Position numbers and translations under genes: made by a program
Notes under the pieces: generated by a model
What the model was told of the DNA's origin: nothing
Database searches by the model: none
Seen by the model: only the letters and a program-made list of their open reading frames with translations
Origin: Pseudomonadota bacterium
Lineage (GTDB): Bacteria > Desulfobacterota > Desulfarculia > Desulfarculales > Desulfarculaceae
DNA: 48,456 nt
Assembly: GCA_018819925.1 (NCBI GenBank)
Contig: JAHJPG010000056.1
Location: 1-48,456, forward strand
Reading direction: 5' to 3'
In this document: positions 25,408-33,303 of the stretch, one piece after another
Position numbering within the stretch: the stretch's first letter is position 1
How the letters are laid out: each line of letters starts with the position of its first letter

Positions 25408-27408
25408 CTAGACCGTGGTCTGTTCCGGTTCCGGGGACGCGGCTGGCTCTTCCCCGGGCTGGTTCAATGGCAGCACCACGCTGAACACCGATCCCTTGCC
25501 CACCTCGCTGCTCACCAGGACCTGGCCGCCATGCCCCTTGATGATGGCCTCCACCCCGGCCAGGCCCAGGCCGTGGCCGGCCTTCTTGCCTTGGCTGGCC
25601 GCCCGGTAGAACATGTCGAAGATATAGGGCAACTCCTCCGGGGCGATGCCCATCCCCTGGTCTATGAAGCGCAGGATGACGGAGTCTTGCTTCGCCTCGG
25701 CCTCGATCCTCACCTGGGAGCCCTCGGATGAGTATTTCAGGGCGTTGTCCAAAAGGTTGCTGAAGGCCCGGCGCAGGCTGGTCGCGTCGGCCTGGATCAC
25801 CGGCAGCTTGTCGGCGCTGGCCATGCTCAGGCCCATGCCCGCCTGATCGAAGCGGGGCTGGAAGACTTCCAGGAGCTCCAGGAACTCCTTGTCCAGGTCC
25901 ACCGCGCTGAAGTTAAGCTTCAGGTTGCCGGTTTCCAAGCGGGTGAAGTCCAGGAAGTCATTGATTACCTCCTCCAACTGCGCCGCCTCCAGGCGGATCA
26001 TTTCCAAATACCGCCGCTGGGTGACCGGGTCGCGAATGTCGCCCTTTTTCAAGAGGCGCAGGGCGAAACCCTGGATGCCCACCAGGGGGCTCTTCATGTC
26101 GTGGGCGAACATGCTCACCAGATTGGCCCGCTCCCGCTCCAGGGTCTTGAGCTCGGTGATGTCCTGGAATATCTCCACCCCGCCCACCAGGTTGCCCTCC
26201 AGGTCGTAGAGCCCGGCCGCCTGCAGGCGCACCGCCTTGCGCTGGCCGTTCTTGTCCTGAAATGTGGTGTCGATGGGCCCGGTGGGCTGCCCCTTGCCCA
26301 GGGCGCTACGGATGGGGCACTGGCCATGACACACCTCGGCCGTGAGCACCTCTCCGCAGGGGAGCCCCACCACCTCGGCCTGGCTGTAACCCAATATCTG
26401 CTCGCCCTGGGCGTTCAGCTCGGTGATGCGGAAGTCCGGGTCCACCGAGATAACCCCCACCGGCAGGCTCTGCACCAGGGCCTGGTGCTTGGCCGCCGAG
26501 TCGCGCAGGGCCTGTTCCATGGCCTTGCGCTGGGTGACGTCGCGCACCGTCTCTATGGCCCCGGTTATGTTGCCCTGGGAGTCGAAAAGGGCGGTGGCCT
26601 TTCCCCAGAGTTGGGCTCCGTTGTGGGGGATTTTGGGCACAAAAGTTTCGGTGATCAGGGTGTGCCCCTCCCGGCGCACAAAGGGATAGCGGTCCTCGTA
26701 GGTCTGGTCCCACTCCATGGCCAGATCGGCCAGGATGGGCCGGCGCTCGTCCCAGAAAGCCAGGGCGTGCTCGTAATCGCCCTTGCCCATGATGTCGGCG
26801 GACATGATGCCGGTAAGCTCTTCAATGGCCCGGTTCCAGACGATCACCTCGCCTCGCCGGTTGATGGCGAAGGTGGCGTCGGGCAAGAAGTTGATGATGT
26901 CGGCCAGCCGCTTGCGCGATTCCCTCAACTCTTCCTGGGCCTGCTTGTGCTCGCTGATGTCGAAGGCGGTGCCCAGGATGGCAGGCTTCCCATGGTGCAG
27001 GAAGACCCCGGCGCTGAACTGGGCCCAGCGCTCCTGGCCGTCCTTGGTGATTATCTTGAACTCGTAGGTTGAGGGGGGCTGCCCGCCCTCTTGGCGGGCC
27101 ATGCCTCGCTCCCTGACCATCTGGCGGAAATCGGGATGGATGATCTGCCAGAAAGGCAGCGTCTTTAGCTCGTCCTGGTTGTAGCCGCACAGGCGCTCGC
27201 CCGCCGGGTTCATGTAGAGGAAGTGATCGCCCTGGATGATGAAGATGGCCGCGGGCACGGTCTGGGCCAAGGTGTAGAACTTGGCCTCCTGGGCGTTGGC
27301 CGCCGGGTCAGGGCCGGGGCCCTCGTACCCTTCCACCCGGCGCAGGCGCTCTTGCAGCCGCGCGATCTCTTGGCGCATCTCCTGTGGGGTCGGCTCCTTC
27401 TCCGGCAT
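25408..27408 (-). CDS. Sensor histidine kinase with three PAS domains
   Basis: 666 residues, no transmembrane segment, so probably cytoplasmic. After a short coiled coil (9-28) come PAS domains at about 40-155, 165-295 and 305-420. The HisKA region has phosphoacceptor His436 (SMFAHDMKSPLVG); the ATPase domain has NLLDNALKYS (551-560), DQGMGIAPEELPYIF and GHGLGLAGVEAI. PAS3 carries Cys351, Cys360 and Cys364 (EVCHGQCPIRSAL), a motif that could sense redox state or bind metal. No response regulator is adjacent, so it is an orphan kinase. AGGAGG precedes the start by six bases. Confidence 0.93.
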   Translation of the reverse strand: MPEKEPTPQEMRQEIARLQERLRRVEGYEGPGPDPAANAQEAKFYTLAQTVPAAIFIIQGDHFLYMNPAGERLCGYNQDELKTLPFWQIIHPDFRQMVRERGMARQEGGQPPSTYEFKIITKDGQERWAQFSAGVFLHHGKPAILGTAFDISEHKQAQEELRESRKRLADIINFLPDATFAINRRGEVIVWNRAIEELTGIMSADIMGKGDYEHALAFWDERRPILADLAMEWDQTYEDRYPFVRREGHTLITETFVPKIPHNGAQLWGKATALFDSQGNITGAIETVRDVTQRKAMEQALRDSAAKHQALVQSLPVGVISVDPDFRITELNAQGEQILGYSQAEVVGLPCGEVLTAEVCHGQCPIRSALGKGQPTGPIDTTFQDKNGQRKAVRLQAAGLYDLEGNLVGGVEIFQDITELKTLERERANLVSMFAHDMKSPLVGIQGFALRLLKKGDIRDPVTQRRYLEMIRLEAAQLEEVINDFLDFTRLETGNLKLNFSAVDLDKEFLELLEVFQPRFDQAGMGLSMASADKLPVIQADATSLRRAFSNLLDNALKYSSEGSQVRIEAEAKQDSVILRFIDQGMGIAPEELPYIFDMFYRAASQGKKAGHGLGLAGVEAIIKGHGGQVLVSSEVGKGSVFSVVLPLNQPGEEPAASPEPEQTTV

Positions 27409-27704
27409 GGGGCGCCTCCTTCTTAGAACCTGGGGTGGCGCGAATTCTCTCTCCTGGCCTTGTTTGCCTTGGCGGCGGGCCTTGGAATAAACCCCGTGGG
27501 GCCCCTCCCCGGATTTATCCCTTGATATTTATTATAAGACATCAGGCCGGGCCTGGTAAGCGATGGCGTAATAACCTAAAAGCCTATGATGTTTTATCCT
27601 ATTTGCAATTATTCGAATCGTTGTTACCATTTAAATATGTCTTAAGCAAAAATTTGGTGGCCAGAAAACAACTCAGCGCTGCTGTTTTTTGCGGGGAAAC
27701 GCGA
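27409..27704. other. AT-rich divergent promoter region
   Basis: 296 bases between the histidine kinase and the ATPase genes. The 27520-27690 part is far more AT-rich than the surroundings and contains several TATT/TTTAAAT stretches. The frame of the plus-strand gene is open through part of it but shows no protein-like sequence. It probably holds both promoters; no clear -10/-35 pair stands out. Confidence 0.4.
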
Positions 27705-28565
27705 ATGATTAAACGACAGAGTAATAACACGAGTTCCGCCCGCCTTGACCCAGCGCGGGCGGACAACTTTGCCCAAGACAGCCACCGGGAGGCCCTGGCC
27801 ACCCTGCGTTACGCCATAGAGCAGAGCGAGGGGTGGGCCCTGGTGACGGGCCGGGCCGGCGCCGGCAAGACCGAACTGCTGGCAAGGCTGCAAGCCGGTC
27901 TGGGCCCGGAAGTGCAGTGTGTGCGCATCAGCGCCGAAAACTGCCCCACTCCCCTGGAGTTGTTCCGCCATATCTCCGCCGCCCTGGAGATGGGCGTGCC
28001 CTGTCAGTACAAGGCCCGCTTCATGTTGGACCTCAGGGCGCACATCGAGGCCTGCCGCCGCCAGGGGCGCAAAATTTTGCTGCTCATCGACAGCGCCCAG
28101 AAGTGGGGCCCGGAGATGCTGCGGGAAGTTGAGCTTTTGGGCAACGAGGACCAGTTCTCCCCCCGGGTGCTCAACATCTTCCTTTTCGCCCGGCCTGAAT
28201 TTTTGCAGACCCTGGAGGGCATGGGCGCCACCAACCTGAAGCACCATCTGCGCCGCTTCCGCCGCTTGGCCCATCCCGGGGACGCCCCGGCCCCTCCGGC
28301 CGAGCGCCGCCACCAGGATCGCCCGGCCAACGGCATAGACTATTTCGACAACGATGCCGTCAAGCAGATGCGTCAGATGGCCCAGGCCAAGGTCAAGGCC
28401 CAGAGCATGTCGGCCCAGACCAAAGCCGGCCAGGCCGGGGCTCCCCAGCCTCCAGCGGCCACATCCAGCGCCCCCGCGCCGGCGGCATCCGGCGGCCAGA
28501 CCACCTACACCCAGGAGCTGACCTCCCTGTTGGATCAGGTGTTCGGCCCCGCCCCGGTCAAATAG
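27705..28565 (+). CDS. ExeA-like AAA ATPase, degenerate
   Basis: 286 residues from ATG 27705, with GGGGA eight bases upstream. The N-terminal 185 residues resemble the ExeA/TniB-type ATPases: HREALATLRYAIEQSEGWALVTG, Walker A GRAGAGKT (49-56) and Walker B KILLLIDSAQK. The catalytic Glu normally following the Walker B Asp is Ser130, and the domain appears cut short after NIFLFARPEFL, lacking a recognisable lid. The C-terminal third is rich in Ala, Pro and Gln and looks disordered. It may bind but not efficiently hydrolyse ATP. ExeA relatives help assemble secretion or pilus machinery; no such genes are nearby. Role unknown. Confidence 0.7.
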   Translation: MIKRQSNNTSSARLDPARADNFAQDSHREALATLRYAIEQSEGWALVTGRAGAGKTELLARLQAGLGPEVQCVRISAENCPTPLELFRHISAALEMGVPCQYKARFMLDLRAHIEACRRQGRKILLLIDSAQKWGPEMLREVELLGNEDQFSPRVLNIFLFARPEFLQTLEGMGATNLKHHLRRFRRLAHPGDAPAPPAERRHQDRPANGIDYFDNDAVKQMRQMAQAKVKAQSMSAQTKAGQAGAPQPPAATSSAPAPAASGGQTTYTQELTSLLDQVFGPAPVK

Positions 28566-28577
28566 GCGCTTAAACCC

Positions 28578-29054
28578 CTACTGTCCGCCCACCCGGCGCT
28601 CCAACACCTGGGTGCTCCCCGGGGCCAGGTCCAGGTCGATGTACTCGATGAGCTTGGTCAGCACCCTGGGGCCGGAGTGTTCATCCCGCTGGCGGATGGC
28701 GTAGCCGTACACCTCCAATAGATATTGCCGCTTGCCCGGCGGTGCCAGGAAAGTGGTGTCGCGCACCAGCGGATTGGCGCCTGGTATGGTGTTGAAGCCC
28801 TGGTCCACGGTGGGCCTTAGCATGGGGTAGGGCCCCTTGGGCACCACCAAACGCAGGCTCCAATCCCAAAAAATCGGCTCGCCCGGATGGTTTTTCAGCT
28901 TGTCCGGCACCTTGGCCCACAGCTTCACTTCCACCTTGGCCGGGTCCGGCCCGGGGTCCAGGTAGACTTGGCCGCAGCCGGCGGCCCCCGCCAGCACCAG
29001 GGCCAGGGTAATTAGGGCCAGGGCTTGCATGGGTCTTGATACGACGCGTTTCAT
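28578..29054 (-). CDS. Putative lipoprotein, paralog of the one at 44925
   Basis: 158 residues with a lipobox AGAAGC (Cys27). The mature protein starts with DPGPDPAKVEVKL and later has FWDWSLRLVVPKG and LVRDTTFLAPPGKRQYLLEVYG. The protein encoded at 44925-45473 shares these same blocks in the same order, so the two are paralogs. No known domain recognised; a beta-sandwich-like envelope protein is possible. GAGG lies seven bases upstream. It converges with the ATPase gene. Confidence 0.75.
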   Translation of the reverse strand: MKRVVSRPMQALALITLALVLAGAAGCGQVYLDPGPDPAKVEVKLWAKVPDKLKNHPGEPIFWDWSLRLVVPKGPYPMLRPTVDQGFNTIPGANPLVRDTTFLAPPGKRQYLLEVYGYAIRQRDEHSGPRVLTKLIEYIDLDLAPGSTQVLERRVGGQ

Positions 29055-29261
29055 GGGCTTACCTCGCAGAGAAGTTTGCTGCCTACGCCATATCTCAATG
29101 ATACTACTGGGTTCGGTGGAGGGGAAGGTGCAGGGCGGGCGCGGGCCCGGCCAAGGCCGAGCTTTTTGGGCCGCGGCCTTCTGGCTGCTCCTGGGGGCTG
29201 GAGTTGGTGTCCCCCCCTGCGGGGGGCAGCCAGGGAGGCCGGCCGGTGCGGATTACTTAAA

Positions 29262-30026
29262 TTACAGCTGCACCTCGAGGCCCTTGTCGCGAAGGTACTG
29301 CTTGACTTGGCCAATGGTGAAGGTGCGGTAATGGAAAACCGAGGCCGCCAGCAGGATGTTGGCCCCTCCCTCCACTACGGCTTCATAGAAGTGCTCCAGC
29401 TTGCCCGCGCCGCCCGAGGCGACCACCGGCAGGTCCACGGCATCGGATATGGCCCTGGTGAATTCCAGGTCGTAGCCGGCCAGGGTGCCGTCGCCGTCCA
29501 TGCTGGTGGGCAGGATCACGCCGGCCCCCAACTCCTGGCACCGCCCGGCCCATTCCACCGCGTCCAGCCCCACCGGCTTGGTGCCGCCGGACACCACCAA
29601 CTCGAACCCGGAGGGCATCTCCTGGTTGCGCCGGGCATCTATGGCCACGGTGATGATGTCCCGGCCGAACTCCCGCGAGGCTTCCTGGATGAGGCCGGGG
29701 TTTTTCACCACGGCGCTGTTCATGGAAACCCTGGTGGCCCCGGCACCGAGGACCTCCCCAATGTCCGCCAGGGAGGAGATGCCGCCCCCCACGGTGAGGG
29801 GAATGCTGATGGCCGTGGAGACCTTCTCGACCCAGGACAGCATATTCTTTCGGCCTTCCACGGTGGCCGCGATGTCCAGCATGGCCAACTCGTCCGCGCC
29901 TTCGGCCTGGTATAGGGACGCGTTTTCCACCGGGTCGCCCGCGTCGCGGATGTCAACGAAATTGATGCCCTTGACCACTCTGCCGTTCTTCATGTCCAGG
30001 CAGGGCATTATCTTTATCAGTTCCAT
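29262..30026 (-). CDS. hisF: HisF-like imidazole glycerol phosphate synthase cyclase subunit
   Basis: 254 residues from MELIKIMPCLDMKNGRVVKG. It has the (beta/alpha)8 phosphate-binding blocks LTVGGGISS, VASGGAGKLEHFYEA and LLAASVFHYRTF; the catalytic Asp in CLDMKNG is present. The second active-site loop is TSMDGDG where most HisF proteins have TSMDRDG, so Arg is replaced by Gly. HisF normally makes IGP and AICAR with HisH in histidine synthesis. No other his gene is here, so it is either a dispersed histidine gene or a divergent HisF paralog. Confidence 0.82.
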   Translation of the reverse strand: MELIKIMPCLDMKNGRVVKGINFVDIRDAGDPVENASLYQAEGADELAMLDIAATVEGRKNMLSWVEKVSTAISIPLTVGGGISSLADIGEVLGAGATRVSMNSAVVKNPGLIQEASREFGRDIITVAIDARRNQEMPSGFELVVSGGTKPVGLDAVEWAGRCQELGAGVILPTSMDGDGTLAGYDLEFTRAISDAVDLPVVASGGAGKLEHFYEAVVEGGANILLAASVFHYRTFTIGQVKQYLRDKGLEVQL

Positions 30027-30131
30027 AAGGTCCTCCACCTCCTCCCGGCAGCTCATGAAGCCAAAGAGCCTCGCCGCTTACAAGCCATTATCAGAGCCGA
30101 TTCTCAAGCGGCGCGGCCAAGGGCGCCCTTT

Positions 30132-30815
30132 CTAGTAGCGCCCGCACTGGAAGCCTTCGCCCAGGTCGCACCAGATACACTGGTCCGGCGAACTGTTAGC
30201 CTCCATCATCTGCGATTCGCACTTGCCGCACAAGTACTCTTCGCCCGGCTTCATGGGCCCGTCGCAGGGGGTGATGGTCATGGGGCAAAGGTCGATGCAG
30301 GTGCCGCAGCGCTTGCACGCCTCGGATGGCTGGGAAAAGGGCGTGTCCACCTTGCGGTCCTTGCCCCGTCCCACGAAGCCGATGGCCTTGGCCTGCCACA
30401 TCTCCGAGCACACACGCACGCAGCGCCCGCAGAGCACGCAATTTTCATTGCGGAAGGGATAGCGCACCTTCTTCACGCCGCAACGCACCGCGATGTCCTG
30501 AATGGCCCGGGAGTTGGGGGCCTGGGCCACCAGGAGTTCGGCGATGTTGCGCCGCAGGTGCCGGATTCGCTCGGTGTTGCTGCGGATCACCATGCCCTCC
30601 CGCACGCGGAGGGTGCAGGAGGTGGTCACCTTGGACCGGCCGTTCACCACGTGCTCCACGATGCACAGGCGGCATGCTCCGAGGTCCGACAAGTTGGGAA
30701 CGTGGCAGAGGTGGGGGATGCAGATGCCGTATTCGATGGCGACGTCCAGTACGCTGGTCCCCTTGGCCGCTTTGATAAGGGCCCCGTCGATACTCAGGGT
30801 CACATAGGGAATCAT
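30132..30815 (-). CDS. HoxU/NuoG-N-terminal-like ferredoxin subunit of an NAD-linked complex
   Basis: 227 residues. ATG 30815 is preferred because the upstream GAGGTG (30822-30827) is well spaced; GTG 30821 overlaps that site. A [2Fe-2S] domain (about Cys37, Cys48, Cys51, Cys67) is followed by CVLCGRCVRVC (from Cys126) and CKRCGTCIDLC (from Cys167), two [4Fe-4S] sites. The C-terminus has extra Cys pairs (196/199, 213/216) and Cys224, possibly another metal site. It corresponds to HoxU or the N-terminal part of NuoG and of [FeFe]-hydrogenase subunits, without any catalytic domain. It probably carries electrons from the NuoF-like flavoprotein to an unseen partner. Confidence 0.82.
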   Translation of the reverse strand: MIPYVTLSIDGALIKAAKGTSVLDVAIEYGICIPHLCHVPNLSDLGACRLCIVEHVVNGRSKVTTSCTLRVREGMVIRSNTERIRHLRRNIAELLVAQAPNSRAIQDIAVRCGVKKVRYPFRNENCVLCGRCVRVCSEMWQAKAIGFVGRGKDRKVDTPFSQPSEACKRCGTCIDLCPMTITPCDGPMKPGEEYLCGKCESQMMEANSSPDQCIWCDLGEGFQCGRY

Positions 30816-30827
30816 CTTCACACCTCG

Positions 30828-32681
30828 CTAGCAGACTTGAATCGCATCGAACTTGCATTCGCTGCGGCAGATGCCGCACTTTTCACACAGGTCCAGGTCA
30901 ATTGCGTGGGCTTGTTTTTTCTTGCCCAGGATGGCCCCATGGGGGCAGGCCTTACGGCACAGGCCGCAGGCGGTGCATTTTTCAGGGTCTATGCTGTAGG
31001 TGATCAGGGCCTGGCACACCCCGGCGGGGCACTGGCCGTTGAGGATGTGCGCCTCGTATTCATCGCGGAAGTAGCGCAGGGTGGAGAGCACCGGGTTGGC
31101 CGCCGTCTTGCCCAGGCCGCACAGCGCGGTCTGGCTCATGGTGTCGGCCAGGTCTTCCAGCAGGTCAAGTTGCTCGGGCCTGCCCCTGCCCTCGGTGATG
31201 TCGGTGATGATCTCCAGCATGCGGTCGATGCCCAGGCGGCAGGGGACGCACTTGCCGCAGGATTCGTCCTGCAAAAAAGCCAGGAAGTATTTGGCCACGT
31301 CCACCATGCAGGTGTCCTGGTCCATCACCACCATGCCGCCGGAGCCGACCATGGAGCTGGCCTCGGCCAGGGCGTCGAAATCCACGGGCAGGCCGAACTT
31401 GTCGGCGGGGAGGCAGCCCCCCGAGGGGCCGCCGGTCTGCACCGCCTTTATGGGCTTGCCGCTGGCCGATCCTCCCCCGATGTCGAACAGCACGGTGCTC
31501 AGGGGGGTGCCCATGGCCACTTCCACCAGGCCGGTGTTCTTGATCTGCCCGGTGAGGGCCAAGATCTTGGTGCCCTTGCTGCGCCCGGAGCCCTTGCCCG
31601 CGAACCAGGCCGAGCCGTTTTCGAGGATGGCCGGCACGTTGGCCCAGGTCTCCACGTTGTTGAGCACGGTGGGCTTGTGCCACAGGCCGTCCACCACGGT
31701 ATGCACGTCCTTGGCCCGTGGTTCGCCCACCTTGCCTTCCAGGGAGGCCATCAGGGCGGTGGATTCGCCGCAGACGAAGGCTCCGCCTCCCCGGGCGATC
31801 TCCACCTCAAAGGAGAAGGAAGAGCCCAGGATGTTCTGGCCCAGCAGGCCCAGCTCCCGGGCCTGGTCCACCGCCACCTTGATGTGCTTCACGGCCAGGG
31901 GATACTCGTTGCGCACGTAGACGTAGCCCTGGGAGGCGCCCACCGCGAAGGCGCCTATCATCATGCCTTCCAGGACCAGGTGGGGGTTGCCCTCCAGCAC
32001 GCAGCGGTCCATGTAGGCCCCCGGGTCGCCCTCGTCCGCGTTGCAGATCACGTATTTTTCGTCGCCGGGCGCCTCCTGGCACTCGGCCCACTTGCGGCCG
32101 GTGGGGAAGCCGCCGCCGCCCCGGCCGCGCAGGCCCGAGGCCTTGACTTCCTGGATCACGGTTTCGGGCGCTATTCCCGCCAGGACCTTGGCCAGGGCGC
32201 CGTAGCCGCCGATGGCCAGGTAGTCCTCGACTTTGCAGGGATCGACCCGGCGGTTTTGGGAGAGCAGCTGCCGGTCCTGGGCCAGGTAGAAGGGGATTTC
32301 GTCCTCGGTGGGTATCTGCTTTCCGGAAACCGGGTCGGTGTAGAGCAGGCGTTCAACCACCTGCCCCTGCCGCACCGTTTGGGTCACCACCTCGGCGGCG
32401 TCCTCGGGCTGCACGTGGCAATAGAAGACGTTGCCCGGCTCCACCACCATGATGGGGCCTTGCTCGCAGAAGCCGTGGCACCCGGTGGCGCGCACCCGGA
32501 CCTTGTCCTTTAGCCCCTGCCGGTCCAGTTCGGCGGTGACCGCCGCGATGGTGTCGCGCGAGCGCGAGGCCTGACAGCCGGTGCCGCCGCAAATGGTTAT
32601 GGTGCCTTGCAGGCTCTGGCGCTGGGCCAGGATGCCGTCGCGCAGTTTTTCCAGGTCGCTGGCGGAGTTGATCCTAGGCAT
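30828..32681 (-). CDS. NuoF/HydB-like NAD(H)- and FMN-binding subunit
   Basis: 617 residues. A thioredoxin-like [2Fe-2S] domain (1-105; GGTGCQASRS, ATGCHGFCEQGP) precedes the NuoF core with FMN/NADH loops GLRGRGGGGFPTGRKW and CNADEGDPGAYMDRCVLE, an SLBB region, the [4Fe-4S] motif DESCGKCVPCRLG and two C-terminal ferredoxin motifs, CTACGLCRKACPHG and CEKCGICRSECKFD. This architecture is that of HydB/HndC and NAD-linked formate dehydrogenase subunits, some of them electron-bifurcating. It oxidises NADH or reduces NAD+. It overlaps nuoE by eight bases and is 12 bases from the HoxU-like gene. No hydrogenase or formate dehydrogenase catalytic subunit is in the window. Confidence 0.92.
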   Translation of the reverse strand: MPRINSASDLEKLRDGILAQRQSLQGTITICGGTGCQASRSRDTIAAVTAELDRQGLKDKVRVRATGCHGFCEQGPIMVVEPGNVFYCHVQPEDAAEVVTQTVRQGQVVERLLYTDPVSGKQIPTEDEIPFYLAQDRQLLSQNRRVDPCKVEDYLAIGGYGALAKVLAGIAPETVIQEVKASGLRGRGGGGFPTGRKWAECQEAPGDEKYVICNADEGDPGAYMDRCVLEGNPHLVLEGMMIGAFAVGASQGYVYVRNEYPLAVKHIKVAVDQARELGLLGQNILGSSFSFEVEIARGGGAFVCGESTALMASLEGKVGEPRAKDVHTVVDGLWHKPTVLNNVETWANVPAILENGSAWFAGKGSGRSKGTKILALTGQIKNTGLVEVAMGTPLSTVLFDIGGGSASGKPIKAVQTGGPSGGCLPADKFGLPVDFDALAEASSMVGSGGMVVMDQDTCMVDVAKYFLAFLQDESCGKCVPCRLGIDRMLEIITDITEGRGRPEQLDLLEDLADTMSQTALCGLGKTAANPVLSTLRYFRDEYEAHILNGQCPAGVCQALITYSIDPEKCTACGLCRKACPHGAILGKKKQAHAIDLDLCEKCGICRSECKFDAIQVC

Positions 32682-33150
32682 GGGTGGCTTCGCCTTTGCC
32701 GTTGAGCGATGTGATCAATTTGCGCAGCTTGCCCGGGGCCATGTGATGGTGGCAGGAGCCGTTTTCCGTAACCACCGGGCCCAGGGCGCAGGCCCCCAGG
32801 CAGTTGACGTGCTCAATGGTGAACATGCCGTCTTCGGTCATCTCGCCGGGCGCCACCCCCAGTTGCCCGGTGGCCTGGTTGAGCAGCAGCCTGGCGCCGC
32901 GTACGTGGCAGGCGGTTCCGGTGCAGATGGTTATGACGTTCTTGCCCCGCGGTTTCAGTGAAAAAGCCTTGTAGAAAGAGGCCACGCCGTACACCTCGGT
33001 GAGCGGCACCCCCAATGCACGGGATACGGCTCTTATGGCGTCCTCGGGCAGGTATCCGAAGTTCTCCTGAACGTCCTGCAGCACCTCTATCAGCTGGTGA
33101 GGCTGGCTGCGGCGTCCTTCCAGGATCGAGTCCAATTCGCGGCCCGGCAT
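32674..33150 (-). CDS. NuoE/HydC-like [2Fe-2S] thioredoxin-fold subunit
   Basis: 158 residues. The helical N-terminus (LIEVLQDVQENFGYLPEDAIRAVSRALGVP) and VYGVASFYKAFSLKPRGKN are typical of NuoE. [2Fe-2S] ligands are Cys76, Cys81, Cys117 and Cys121 (CTGTACHVRG, NCLGACALGP). It forms the diaphorase module with the NuoF-like and HoxU-like proteins. AAGGAGGT lies just before the start. It is the first gene of this operon; a perfect inverted repeat sits about 85-120 bases upstream, between it and the divergent regulator. Confidence 0.93.
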   Translation of the reverse strand: MPGRELDSILEGRRSQPHQLIEVLQDVQENFGYLPEDAIRAVSRALGVPLTEVYGVASFYKAFSLKPRGKNVITICTGTACHVRGARLLLNQATGQLGVAPGEMTEDGMFTIEHVNCLGACALGPVVTENGSCHHHMAPGKLRKLITSLNGKGEATHA

Positions 33151-33233
33151 TGCGACCTCCTTGGGTTGAGCCTATTCGGTTGACAGGTTCCCACCCTATG
33201 AGGCATTCTTACCCGAGTAAATACAGCAAAAAT

Positions 33234-33272
33234 GCACCTATATTGCCCATGCTAAATAGGCAATATAGGTGC
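33234..33272. promoter_or_regulatory. Perfect 14-bp inverted repeat in the divergent promoter, candidate operator
   Basis: GCACCTATATTGCC (33234-33247) and GGCAATATAGGTGC (33259-33272) are exact reverse complements around an 11-base spacer. It lies in a 153-base gap between divergent starts (nuoE-like at 33150, regulator at 33304), where a terminator is not expected. It is the natural binding-site candidate for the adjacent LuxR-type regulator. The arms are AT-rich compared with flanking genes. Confidence 0.75.
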
Positions 33273-33303
33273 CAATTTTATGCCTACTTAATGCCAAGGA
33301 AAT

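Noticed and set aside
30558-32513. 651-residue open frame on the plus strand opposite the NuoF-like gene
   Set aside because: Antisense shadow of a well-supported NuoF gene; composition is typical of the complement of GC-rich codons and there is no motif.
33234-33272. Rho-independent terminator
   Set aside because: Lies between divergent start codons, is AT-rich in the arms and has no T-run on either side.
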